Shown: piece after piece, positions 1 to 8,266 of the stretch
Position numbering within the stretch: the first letter of the stretch is position 1
Layout of the letters: the number at the start of each line of letters is the position of its first letter
NCBI RefSeq assembly: GCF_016587375.1
Contig: NZ_BNJG01000001.1
Coordinates: 4,284,001-4,348,000 of the forward strand
DNA: 64,000 nt
Direction: 5' to 3'
Origin: Ktedonobacter robiniae
GTDB taxonomy: Bacteria > Chloroflexota > Ktedonobacteria > Ktedonobacterales > Ktedonobacteraceae
The notes under the pieces: model-generated
The model's input: the letters and a program-made list of their open reading frames with translations, nothing else
The model's database searches: none
Told to the model about the DNA's origin: nothing
Position numbers and translations under genes: made by a program

Positions 1-83
1 AATACTGTACAATAATACATAGTAGAGACTCTGTAGAGATACAGTGCCAAGCTCGGAAACAGAGCCATTAATAGTAGAGTTTA

Positions 84-2531
84 ATGACTGTGGAAAATCA
101 AGGACAGCAACCATCACAACCAGTGCAGGGATCGTCTGAGCAGCAGGGGAATGGGTTTTATGGGTGGCAGTACGACCAGGACAACACTGAGATTGCGGGA
201 CCCAGGCCACCGGCGGCACCTTTGCCTCCGCGCCAGTTCGCCCCGCCATCGCAGGGTGGTCTGCCACCGTCCCAGGGAGGGATACCAACTTATCCCGAGC
301 CCCAATCGTCGCCACAGGCATATATCCCGCATAGCTTACAGCAGCCACCAGGTGCCTATCCACCTCCCGGGCCATACCAGGAGCAGTACGTGGATATGGG
401 CTCCACTTTGAGCTATGGTCAGGGTATGGAGTATCAGTATTTTGATGCCCCACAGCCCTCGCAGCCTATTGCTCAGTTGCGCCAGGAGCGTTTGCAGCAG
501 TTGCGTGAAGAGCGCATGCGGCGTCAGCAGAGGCGTATGAAGGCTGATGTCACAACCATTATTCCCTGGCGTAGAAACCCACCCAGGCCTACACCTCCAC
601 CGATACCGGGCAGTAGGCCTTCGTTCCCTGATGCGCCGCTTCCTTCGGGGAATAACTATTCGTCCGTTCAGGCTGGCCCTATCGCGCCTCCCCATTCTCC
701 GCTTTCGCTTCCTGGACGTGAGGAGACCGGGCGGAAGAGTGGGCTATTGGGAATCTCACAGAAGCTGAAGACAGCGGGCACTTCGGCACAAGATACGGGA
801 ATGATCCAGAAGGCAGCCATTGGGCGCGCGACGATGATCCTGACCGTCGCTTTTGTGGGCAGTCGTGTACTGGGTCTCCTGCGTACTTCTATGTTCGCGT
901 TTGTGTTTGGTGCGAGCAACGTCTCAGACGCTTACCTACAGGCCTTTCTTATCCCGGACTTAATCTTTAATGTTGTCGCGGGTGGCGCTCTGAGCTCGGC
1001 CTTTATCCCCGTGTTTACCAAGCATATGGTCGCGGAGAATGATGAGAAGACGGCATGGCATATTGCTAGCTCGGCTCTGAATCTGGCTATTCTGGGCATG
1101 GTGATTCTGGCTGGTCTTGCTATCCTTTTTGCTCCGGGCCTGGTGCCACTGTACAACCAGGGGGATGCCGCGCATCTCGCCCTGATTACCTCGTTGACGC
1201 GCATCATGCTCCTGCAATCGATTGCGCTTGGGGCGGGTGTGATTACGACCTCGGTCTTGAATGCACGCCAGAACTTCCGTATCCCCGCGATTGGTACAGT
1301 ATTGTATAACGTGGGACTGATCGCCGGTCTGTTGCCTGGTTTACTCCTGGCCTTCCTGGGGAAGCGCAATGATACCTTCGCCATTTATTGTGCGACCTGG
1401 GGCGTTGTCATTGGCGCGGTCTTGCAGGTAGGTATTCAGGTGCCAGCCATCTTTAAGGTGGGTATGCAGTACTCTCCTAAAGCGCTTGATTGGCGAAATC
1501 CGAGCATTATTCAGATCGCGCGCCAGATGGTGCCACGTATCGTCAACGCCTCGATGCTGAGCTTTACCACCTTTGTAGACCGTAGCTTGATTGGTCTGCT
1601 CGCGGTAGGTATTGTCGCGGCCAATGCCAGGGGTGGCACAGATGGCCTGATCTCGCTGTACTATCAATCGATGCAGTTGATGCTGTTGCCATTGGGTGTC
1701 TTTGGTATGTCGGTGGCGACCGCGGCCTTCCCGACGCTGGCTGAGAATTTTGTGAAGGGACGCCTGGACCGTGTGCGTAACACGATTATGGAGACGCTGC
1801 GGGGTATTCTCTATATGTCGATTCCCTCGAGCGTGGGCCTGATCGTGATTGGTTTCCCCATCATTCAGGTACTCCTGCAACATGGTCGCTTTAACCTGGA
1901 GGCGGCACAGACCATGACAATCCCGCTGGCCTTCTTTGCCTTTGGCCTGGCGGGCCTGGCGGCTGTAGAGATCCTGACGCGCTCGTTCTACGCCTTACGT
2001 GACAGTAAGACGCCAGTCATTGTGAGTATTGGCCAGTTTATCTTCAAGATCGCCCTGGCGCTGCTGCTCATCAACATCGCGGTAGCCGCGAATGGTGGGT
2101 CATCCGGTGCCACTGCCTGGGGATTGGGTGTGCTGGCCTTCTCGACGTCATTCGCGGGCTTGCTTGAGGCTATTATCCTGTTCTGGCTCTTGCACCAGCG
2201 TCTAGGTGGCTTTAACCTGCGCGATTTTGGCGCCTTTACAGGAAAGGTGTTGGGGGCCTCGGTCGTCATGGGTGCCGCGCTGCTCGTCCTCAATTTTGTG
2301 ATAAGTAACTTGGTGTTCAAATGGCTGGGGCATTTCCATTTCCTGGCCTGGCTGGATACGACAGCGACACCCTCGCTGGGTCTCCTGGGAACAATTGTCG
2401 CGATGGTGAAGCTGGCCGTGTTTGGCTTCGTAGCGCTCTTCGTCTACGTGCGCGTGGGACGCAGGATAGGTATTGAAGAGCTTGGCCCAGTGCGGCGTGT
2501 GCTTGATCGCTTGAAGCTTTCCTGGATCTAG
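84..2531 (+). CDS. murJ: Lipid II flippase MurJ (MviN family) with long disordered N-terminal extension
   Basis: This is a polytopic membrane protein of the MurJ/MviN family, which flips lipid II across the membrane for peptidoglycan synthesis. It has 815 residues, against roughly 500-550 for usual MurJ. The first 240 or so residues are rich in Pro, Gln, Ser and Arg, with a basic QERLQQLREERMRRQQRR-type patch near 133-155. The family core starts around residue 240 (SRVLGLLRTSMFAFVFG, then GGALSSAFIPVFTKH), followed by many hydrophobic segments. The ATG at 84 is the first start in frame. It is followed by a 23-bp hairpin. The extension is the odd part; it may be a cytoplasmic regulatory tail, as actinobacterial MurJ carries extra domains, but this one has no recognisable fold. 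The family call is firm; lipid II as substrate is from family knowledge. Confidence 0.93.
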   Translation: MTVENQGQQPSQPVQGSSEQQGNGFYGWQYDQDNTEIAGPRPPAAPLPPRQFAPPSQGGLPPSQGGIPTYPEPQSSPQAYIPHSLQQPPGAYPPPGPYQEQYVDMGSTLSYGQGMEYQYFDAPQPSQPIAQLRQERLQQLREERMRRQQRRMKADVTTIIPWRRNPPRPTPPPIPGSRPSFPDAPLPSGNNYSSVQAGPIAPPHSPLSLPGREETGRKSGLLGISQKLKTAGTSAQDTGMIQKAAIGRATMILTVAFVGSRVLGLLRTSMFAFVFGASNVSDAYLQAFLIPDLIFNVVAGGALSSAFIPVFTKHMVAENDEKTAWHIASSALNLAILGMVILAGLAILFAPGLVPLYNQGDAAHLALITSLTRIMLLQSIALGAGVITTSVLNARQNFRIPAIGTVLYNVGLIAGLLPGLLLAFLGKRNDTFAIYCATWGVVIGAVLQVGIQVPAIFKVGMQYSPKALDWRNPSIIQIARQMVPRIVNASMLSFTTFVDRSLIGLLAVGIVAANARGGTDGLISLYYQSMQLMLLPLGVFGMSVATAAFPTLAENFVKGRLDRVRNTIMETLRGILYMSIPSSVGLIVIGFPIIQVLLQHGRFNLEAAQTMTIPLAFFAFGLAGLAAVEILTRSFYALRDSKTPVIVSIGQFIFKIALALLLINIAVAANGGSSGATAWGLGVLAFSTSFAGLLEAIILFWLLHQRLGGFNLRDFGAFTGKVLGASVVMGAALLVLNFVISNLVFKWLGHFHFLAWLDTTATPSLGLLGTIVAMVKLAVFGFVALFVYVRVGRRIGIEELGPVRRVLDRLKLSWI

Positions 2532-2545
2532 TCTGGCGCCTGCTA

Positions 2546-2609
2546 GGGTAATAGTAAGATACAGTAGCCCGCTACTTGCGTACGCGGCTACTGTATCTTA
2601 CTATTACCC
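2546..2609. terminator. 23-bp perfect inverted repeat after murJ
   Basis: Arms 2546-2568 and 2587-2609 are perfectly complementary. It sits 15 bases after the murJ stop and just before the hom ribosome-binding site. There is no clear T tract, so it may be a processing or attenuation hairpin rather than a classical terminator. Confidence 0.7.
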
Positions 2610-2637
2610 AGAAATAAATTATGTGAAGGAATTAGCT

Positions 2638-3669
2638 ATGAGAAGAGTGGATGTATCTCTAGTGGGCTTTGGCGTGGTGGGGAAGGGATTGGCCCGGTTG
2701 TTGTTGACGAGGCGTGAGTGGCTCCAGGAACAACGGGGACTCGATATGCGCCTGGTGAGTGTCGCCAGTGCGCGTTCTGGTTGTATCTATGCTGAAGATG
2801 GCCTGGATATCGCTGGCCTGCTGGCATTGGCGGAGCAGCGGCGTCCACTGACCGAGCTTGCGCATACTCGATATTTTTCCAGTACTCTGGCAGGAATCGA
2901 GGCGTTGAAGAGCGATATCCTGGTAGAGGCGACGGGCACGAATCTGCGAGACGGGGAGCCAGGGTTGAGCCATATTCGCGCGGCCCTCTCGCGTGGGCAG
3001 CACGTGGTGACGGCCAATAAGGGGCCAGTTGCGCTGGCTGGACTTGAGCTACTGCAACTGGCGCGCCAGAATGGAGTCCAGCTGCGTATGGAATCAACAG
3101 TTATGGCGGGTACGCCGGTCTTGAGCACGGCCCTGGAGGGGATGGCGGGCGCACAGATCATCACGACGCGTGGCATCGTCAATGGTACGACCAATTATAT
3201 TTTGAGCGCGATGGCCGAGGGGCGTGACTATGCCGAGGTGCTGGCGGATGCCCAGGCACGCGGCTATGCCGAGGCCGATCCCACCGCCGATGTCGAGGGC
3301 TATGATGCCGTTGCCAAGGCTATGATTCTCTCCACACTGCTCTTCCAGCAGCCTTTAGGAGCCGAGCAGGTGGCGCGAACGGGGATTACAGGGGTCACCC
3401 GCGAGCAGGTCCAGCATGCGAGTGAGGTGGGGAAGCGTATTAAGCTTATCGCCTCTGTGCGGCGTATGAGCGGTGGCGAGGTCGAGGCGCGCGTGGAACC
3501 GGTTGCATTGCCTCTCAGTGACCCCCTGGCACACGTTGTGGGCGCGATGAATGCCCTTACCCTGGAGTCGGAGACGCTCTCTTCCGTGACGGTGATTGGT
3601 CCCGGCGCGGGAAGTATTGAGACGGGCCAGGGATTGCTCGCAGATATTCTTGCTATTGCAGGCATCTAG
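2638..3669 (+). CDS. hom: Homoserine dehydrogenase (short form, no ACT domain)
   Basis: NAD(P)-dependent homoserine dehydrogenase, which reduces aspartate semialdehyde to homoserine in the threonine/methionine/isoleucine branch. The N-terminus has a Rossmann signature (VSLVGFGVVGKGLARLL). TANKGPVALAG and the family signature GIVNGTTNYIL are both present, and a catalytic Asp/Lys region follows (DPTADVEGYDAVAKAMIL). At about 344 residues it matches the short class lacking the C-terminal ACT regulatory domain, so threonine feedback through ACT is not expected. I chose ATG 2638 over the GTG at 2623 because GAAGGA lies 7 bases upstream of it. No other threonine-pathway gene is adjacent. Confidence 0.93.
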   Translation: MRRVDVSLVGFGVVGKGLARLLLTRREWLQEQRGLDMRLVSVASARSGCIYAEDGLDIAGLLALAEQRRPLTELAHTRYFSSTLAGIEALKSDILVEATGTNLRDGEPGLSHIRAALSRGQHVVTANKGPVALAGLELLQLARQNGVQLRMESTVMAGTPVLSTALEGMAGAQIITTRGIVNGTTNYILSAMAEGRDYAEVLADAQARGYAEADPTADVEGYDAVAKAMILSTLLFQQPLGAEQVARTGITGVTREQVQHASEVGKRIKLIASVRRMSGGEVEARVEPVALPLSDPLAHVVGAMNALTLESETLSSVTVIGPGAGSIETGQGLLADILAIAGI

Positions 3670-3687
3670 ATTTGATAGCGTTGTGTT

Positions 3688-3728
3688 AAAAAGAACTGGG
3701 CTGGCATGCTGCCAGCCCAGTTCTTTTT
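3688..3728. terminator. Bidirectional Rho-independent terminator between hom and the ferritin-like gene
   Basis: A 19-bp stem (3688-3706 with 3710-3728) ends in TTTTT on the plus strand and begins with AAAAA, so it gives a U tract on both strands. The genes on either side converge here. Confidence 0.9.
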
Positions 3729-4062
3729 ACTTTTCTTCTTTGTCTAGTTCTTCAACCGCATTCTCGCCCTTTTCTGCGTTCTCGATGATGTCACCCTCCT
3801 TAAAGAGGATGCGCTGGGCGGCGACGCGCCATTTGGGGGTGCGGCGGAGGAGAAACTCCAGATCCATGCTGAAGTGCAAGAATTCCTCTTCCTGGGCGTG
3901 TTGCATGATCTTGCGCGCCTCGGGGTCTTGCTCGACAGAGATACGCTGTTGGTACCAGTTGATGGCCTCACATTCTTCCTGAAGGGAGGCAATGAGGCGC
4001 GCAAAAGTACGCGTTTCCGCGGAGAGTTCTTGTGCTGGCTCGTGATACTGCTCAAAGCCCAT
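3727..4062 (-). CDS. Encapsulated-ferritin-like protein (EncFtn fold), no encapsulin nearby
   Basis: A two-helix ferritin-like protein of 111 residues. The segment EECEAINWYQQRI (29-41), followed by DPEARKIMQHAQEEEFLHFSM and LEFLLRRTPKW, matches the encapsulated ferritin family. Residues E29, E30, E32, E60 and H63 have the same spacing as the entry-site and ferroxidase ligands (E31, E34, E32, E62, H65) of Rhodospirillum rubrum EncFtn. Such half-ferritins oligomerise into a ferroxidase ring and usually sit inside an encapsulin shell. Here the C-terminus is only acidic and shows no typical cargo-loading peptide, and neither neighbour is an encapsulin. The start at 4062 has AAAGGA 8 bases upstream. 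Iron oxidation is likely from the ligands; the shell is unknown. Confidence 0.82.
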   Translation of the reverse strand: MGFEQYHEPAQELSAETRTFARLIASLQEECEAINWYQQRISVEQDPEARKIMQHAQEEEFLHFSMDLEFLLRRTPKWRVAAQRILFKEGDIIENAEKGENAVEELDKEEK

Positions 4063-4135
4063 GAAATCAATCCTTTCCAGTCAGAAGATAGTGCTCCGTC
4101 TCATTATATCTTCCCCGGATTGCTTAAGCTCAAGT

Positions 4136-5541
4136 TTATTTTGACTCTTTTGAGGGGGTAAGCGCGCGCATACCAGGAATTTCGAAGCGAAGACGCACGC
4201 TCCCGAAGGCGATCCAGTCGCCATGTTGCAGGAGTTCTGCCTTGAGTGGCGTGAGCACAAGTTCGCCCAGGCGTGTCTTATTGTGGCTCTTAATGTCCTC
4301 GATATAGAAGAAGGTCTCCTCGAAGCGAATGCGCGCGTGCTGGCGCGAGACGGTCTTGGTGGGATCGAGAGAACTGAGATCTATATCCGGAGTATAGCCG
4401 CGTTTAGGATCAACACGTCCAATAATGACATTTTTTCCGGTGATGGGGAGGCGTTCTTGCAGCTTGCCAGCCTTCTCGTAGCGCAGGTAGGCATAGATGC
4501 TCTGCTCCTCGGCCAGGGCGCGGATGGCCGGTAGCGGCAACGACTGCGCGAGGTCGGAGCTTTGGCGCTGAGTCTGCTGAGGCGTGTGTGGTGTTGAGAA
4601 CGCCATTTCGCTGGTGAGAGGGCTGCTGGGGCGGCCCTGGTCGGCATCGCGTAGCGTCTCCTCGAACTCAATGGGCCTGGTGGCTGGCGGAGGGCAACGC
4701 CTTGCAGTGCCTTGAGGAAGGCATTGACATTGGCAAAGCGGCGACCAGGTTCCTTGGACAGGGCGCAGTCGACGACGGCCTGCAATTCATCTGGCACATT
4801 ATACATATACTGTTTCATGCGTGGTACCGCGCTCGTACCCTGCATGACACCTGTCTCGGCAGGTGTATGGCCCACGAAGGGGGCGCGCCCTGTGACCAGT
4901 TCAAAGAGCAGAATGCCTAACAGATAGATATCGCTCCAGGGGCCAATAGGCTGGCTGTTGAGGTGCTCAGGAGAGGCATAGCGTGGATCGATTGCGGCAA
5001 GACTATCGCTGGCTGTGCTATTGGAGGCTCCCAGCGCTCTGAGAAGTTCACGCAGACCAATGTCATCGAGGCGAACACGATCTGTGAGACTATTGTTGTC
5101 CATGAAGGTCTCGACAGTAACAAACTGGGGGCGTAGATCCAGGGCCGCGATATGCGCCTCGTGCAGGACCTTGACACCCAGCGCAAGCTGGTGAATAAGA
5201 TCAAGCGAGCGCTGAAGATCGATGTTCTCATTGTCCATAGCGTGCCGCAGGGTCACGCCACGTGGTGGATCGGTAGCGATAAAGATGCGATTATTATCGA
5301 CGCCCCAATCGGAGATATGAAGTAGATGCGGTGAGGCGTGCGTCCGGCGTTGTGCCAGGGGCTGGAGCACCTGTTGGATCACATGTGGAGGGACGTTTGG
5401 CGGACAATGCAGCACATAGAGGCCAACAACATCATTTGTATTGCGATTATAGGCCGTGCAGGTTGTCAGTATGCCATCGCTACTGAGAATTTGCCCTGTC
5501 CGATAGATGCCGCCAATAAGACGCGTATCACGCTGAGACAT
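4136..5541 (-). CDS. Pseudokinase-FHA domain protein, interrupted by a frameshift
   Basis: The N-terminal part (5541 down to about 4700) has a serine/threonine kinase fold: H(E)AH..LDLRPQF in place of HRDLKPEN, LDDIGL in place of DFG, a YASPEH APE-like motif and SDIYLLGILLFELVTGRAPF. The VAIK lysine is replaced (VGLYVL) and the catalytic-loop Asn is Phe, so it is probably a pseudokinase. The C-terminal part, in another frame, is an FHA phosphothreonine-binding domain (IIGR, SRQHARI, NKTRL). Adding one G to the GGG run at 4692-4694 joins the two: the FHA frame then reads back without stop as PPPATRPIEFEETL. I chose the ATG at 5541 because GGGAGGGA precedes it; 5556 is the alternative. The FHA part alone could start at 4606. 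Confidence 0.8.
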
Positions 5542-5634
5542 GCCAGTCCCTCCCATGTAAAAGAAGTTTTTCTGCTAGCACAGTATATACCGATGGGTAC
5601 GTCTTGTACAGCTACAAGCAGAAATGGACCCTCC

Positions 5635-6471
5635 TCAAGCGAGTTTCTCGCTTTCGAGATAGAGCATAGGAACAGTCATGCTTAACCCCCCAGATGCACT
5701 CGCCACCTGGTTTAGTTTGTGTTCTAGTATGGCAAAAATCTGCTCTTCATCCTCTGGATCGACAACCCGTCTCCAGCCATCTAAGAACCCAAATTTTGTA
5801 AGTGGATGATTGAAGAGTGCGCTCCCATTCTGATACCGGAGCTGGAATTGATCTTCTTTGAAGGTAAGAGGACGAAACCCATTGTTTTGTAAGAGATCAA
5901 GCAGAGCTTCTTTTGCTCCTCTATGGGCTTCATTGCTTTCTAGTCGCTCCAGGTAGGCAGGCTTGTTTAGCTCTTTTAATGTGGCGCGAAACACTTCATA
6001 AAATTCGTGCATATGCCCAGCGGGATTGGTTGTAAGAACAAGATGCCCTTCGGGTTTGGTGATGCGGAAGCATTCGGCTAAAACCGCGTTCGGATCACTA
6101 AAATTGTTGATCCCGAGATTTGAAACAATCATATCAAAGGATTCAGCCTGAAACGGAAGATGTTCGGCATCGGCCTCCAGAATCTGAACATTGGGTAATT
6201 GATAAACCTTTAACTTTAATCTGGCTCGCTCTACGGCCCCTTTCCAGCTATCAACTCCCGTTACCTGACAGGAGGCGCCATACATGTGGGCCAGTTCAAA
6301 AAGTGGGAAGCCTGTTCCACATGCCAGGTCCAGGACGTTCAAGTTGGGATGCAGCTCCAGATTATTCAGGAGCATTAAACCGAAGCGAGCCGCCCATAGC
6401 GAGCACTCATCAAATACTGAGGCCGTACCTGGCTCGTTGGGATCATAAATAAAGCGCAGATAATCTAACAT
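5635..6471 (-). CDS. Class I SAM-dependent methyltransferase
   Basis: A 278-residue Rossmann-fold methyltransferase. Motif I is LDLACGTGFPLFELA with the acidic TGVDSW strand end after it; motif IV region is FDMIVSNLGINNFSD and post-I EADAEHLPF. The substrate is not evident; the general architecture resembles UbiE/Methyltransf_11 proteins. AAAGGA lies 5 bases upstream of the ATG. It starts 17 bases after the stop of another methyltransferase and is probably the last gene of an iclR-methyltransferase-methyltransferase transcript. Confidence 0.85.
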   Translation of the reverse strand: MLDYLRFIYDPNEPGTASVFDECSLWAARFGLMLLNNLELHPNLNVLDLACGTGFPLFELAHMYGASCQVTGVDSWKGAVERARLKLKVYQLPNVQILEADAEHLPFQAESFDMIVSNLGINNFSDPNAVLAECFRITKPEGHLVLTTNPAGHMHEFYEVFRATLKELNKPAYLERLESNEAHRGAKEALLDLLQNNGFRPLTFKEDQFQLRYQNGSALFNHPLTKFGFLDGWRRVVDPEDEEQIFAILEHKLNQVASASGGLSMTVPMLYLESEKLA

Positions 6472-6488
6472 GCTATCCTTTATCTTTC

Positions 6489-7214
6489 TTATTTGCTAAC
6501 AGCCAGAAACCACATGCCGCGATGTGACTCCTGAGCATCGATTGTAAAGCCTGTAAGCTGGAGTTGTGTTATAAGCCAGGAAAGTGCTAAGCGAAGCTTG
6601 CGATAACTGCTCTTCTGGAGCGCCCACTGTTCACCCTGGCGTGTGTAGATCAGATCGTGTACTACCACACTCTCGGGTTCATATTCAAGGAAACAGGTCA
6701 AAATGGTGTTGGCATCGCTGCGAACCGGGATAAAGCGATCCAGTGCGTGTTGCTCAACTGAAAGGTCTCGAAAACTGAGAATACATTTGCCGCCTGGTAC
6801 GAGCAGTTGATGGATAGCTTGAAGCAAGTGAATGACATCATCTTTGCTCTCTAAATGTGGAAGCGTATCTCCCATGCACACAACGACATCATATGGAGCT
6901 TCAACCAACTGCAAAACGTTACGGATATCTCCTTGCAGAGCGACAATTGCATGCTTCTCTTTGCGTTCGGCTAGCTCTGTCAGGAGGCGCTGGCTCAGAT
7001 CGATAGCCGTCACATGAAAGCCAAGGTTGGCCAGGGCGATGGATTGGAAACCAGATCCACACCCCAGGTCGAGCGCGGTCTTCGTACCCTCTCCAAGAAT
7101 ATCCCAACGCTTGAAAAGCTCCTGTTGTTCAGAGACCTTCTCTTCAAAGGGGCCAAACATCCAGGTATAGTGTTCAGCGAGTAATTGGTCGTAATGGTGG
7201 GCGACGTCCGTCAT
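6489..7214 (-). CDS. Class I SAM-dependent methyltransferase
   Basis: A 241-residue methyltransferase with motif I TALDLGCGSGFQSIALA and TAIDLSQRLL, then the LQGDIRNVLQL and YDVVVCMGDTLPHL segments typical of Methyltransf_25-like small-molecule enzymes. It begins 35 bases after the iclR stop and ends 17 bases before the next methyltransferase, so co-transcription with the regulator is likely. An AGAGAG sequence precedes the ATG. Substrate unknown. The linkage to an IclR regulator and a divergent amino-acid dehydrogenase hints at a small-molecule role, but that is inference. Confidence 0.85.
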   Translation of the reverse strand: MTDVAHHYDQLLAEHYTWMFGPFEEKVSEQQELFKRWDILGEGTKTALDLGCGSGFQSIALANLGFHVTAIDLSQRLLTELAERKEKHAIVALQGDIRNVLQLVEAPYDVVVCMGDTLPHLESKDDVIHLLQAIHQLLVPGGKCILSFRDLSVEQHALDRFIPVRSDANTILTCFLEYEPESVVVHDLIYTRQGEQWALQKSSYRKLRLALSWLITQLQLTGFTIDAQESHRGMWFLAVSK

Positions 7215-7249
7215 CTTAACTCTCTTTCTTTGTGTATACTCACCAGTAA

Positions 7250-8029
7250 TTAATGCCTGGTTTCTTCATTGACCTGGTTGTCCAGGTAGCCAAGGTGCGC
7301 AGAAATGTTTTGCGCTGCCTGGACAATGATTTTTGTGTAGTGATATTGTTGCGGATAAAAGCGATAGGCTGGAATACAGAAACTAATAGCGGCAGGAACG
7401 CGACCATCCAGGTCATGAATCGGGGCTGCCACGCAACATAGTCCTGGCGCGGTTTCTTCATGATCATAGGCATAGCCCTGCGTGCGCACCTGATCTAGCT
7501 CGTGAAGTAGCTGCTCACGGGAGGTGATGGTCTGAGCCGTACGAGCAGTCAGCGGCAATGTATCCAATAAAGCGGGAAGGCGATAGGGTGCTTGAAAAGC
7601 CAGCAAGATTTTACCTACCCCTACCTCGTGGGCCGAGAGACGCGCGCCAACGCGCGAGAGGAGGATTTCAACGGCTGGTGTGGCCTGCAACTTTTCGACA
7701 AAGAGAACCTGGGTCCCATCGAGGACTGCTAGATGTGTAGTCTCCCCCCAACGTTCAACGAGTTCGCGCATGGCACGCCTGGCTTCAATGCAGAAAGCCG
7801 TATGCTCGACAAGCACCTGACTTAGCTCAAACAGCCGCCAGCCAAGTTGATAGCGCCCGGTTGGTGTGCGATTAAGAATCCCTTGTTCTGTGAGGCTGAG
7901 TAGAAGGTCACCCATAGTGGACTTGGGCAACTGTAATGCCTCGGCAGCTTCACGTACCCCCCACTCTGGTTGCGCGAAGGAAAAGAGATTGAGGAGGCTG
8001 CCAACTTTCTCAATCAGATGTGGTTTCAT
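7250..8029 (-). CDS. IclR family transcriptional regulator
   Basis: A 259-residue regulator with an N-terminal winged helix-turn-helix (EKVGSLLNLFSFAQPEWGVREAAEALQLPKSTMGDLLLSL) and a C-terminal IclR effector-binding domain (LAVLDGTQVLFVEKL, LSAHEVGVGKILLAF, GYAYDHEETAPGLCCVAAPI, ISFCIPAYRF). The open frame extends to 8224, but the ATG at 8029 has AAGGAGT just upstream and matches the family length, so I use it. It is divergent from a leucine-type dehydrogenase with about 240 bases between, where a clear palindrome lies. It probably controls that gene and its own operon. Confidence 0.9.
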   Translation of the reverse strand: MKPHLIEKVGSLLNLFSFAQPEWGVREAAEALQLPKSTMGDLLLSLTEQGILNRTPTGRYQLGWRLFELSQVLVEHTAFCIEARRAMRELVERWGETTHLAVLDGTQVLFVEKLQATPAVEILLSRVGARLSAHEVGVGKILLAFQAPYRLPALLDTLPLTARTAQTITSREQLLHELDQVRTQGYAYDHEETAPGLCCVAAPIHDLDGRVPAAISFCIPAYRFYPQQYHYTKIIVQAAQNISAHLGYLDNQVNEETRH

Positions 8030-8151
8030 AGCGACTCCTTCCGTGTCCACGATCCACCTGGCCTGTGGCCTGCCTGGGCTGCACAGGTCTGTTTTCTCTG
8101 TCTGGCTTGCATTTAGTATAGACGTTTGAGTACACCTGGGACAAGAGCAAT

Positions 8152-8168
8152 GTCCGGTATGACCGGAC
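8152..8168. promoter_or_regulatory. Candidate IclR operator palindrome
   Basis: GTCCGGT-ATG-ACCGGAC is a perfect 7+7 inverted repeat between the divergent iclR and dehydrogenase genes. IclR proteins bind palindromes of this size. A partial half site (GTTCCGG) recurs at about 8215. Assignment is inferred from position and symmetry. Confidence 0.55.
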
Positions 8169-8266
8169 GCTCGCGTTGACGAGTTAGAGGAGTCACGAGC
8201 ATACTTAAGAACATGTTCCGGCAAGGATAAGCAGAGATGAGGCGAATTGTAGAGAAAGGAAGCGAG

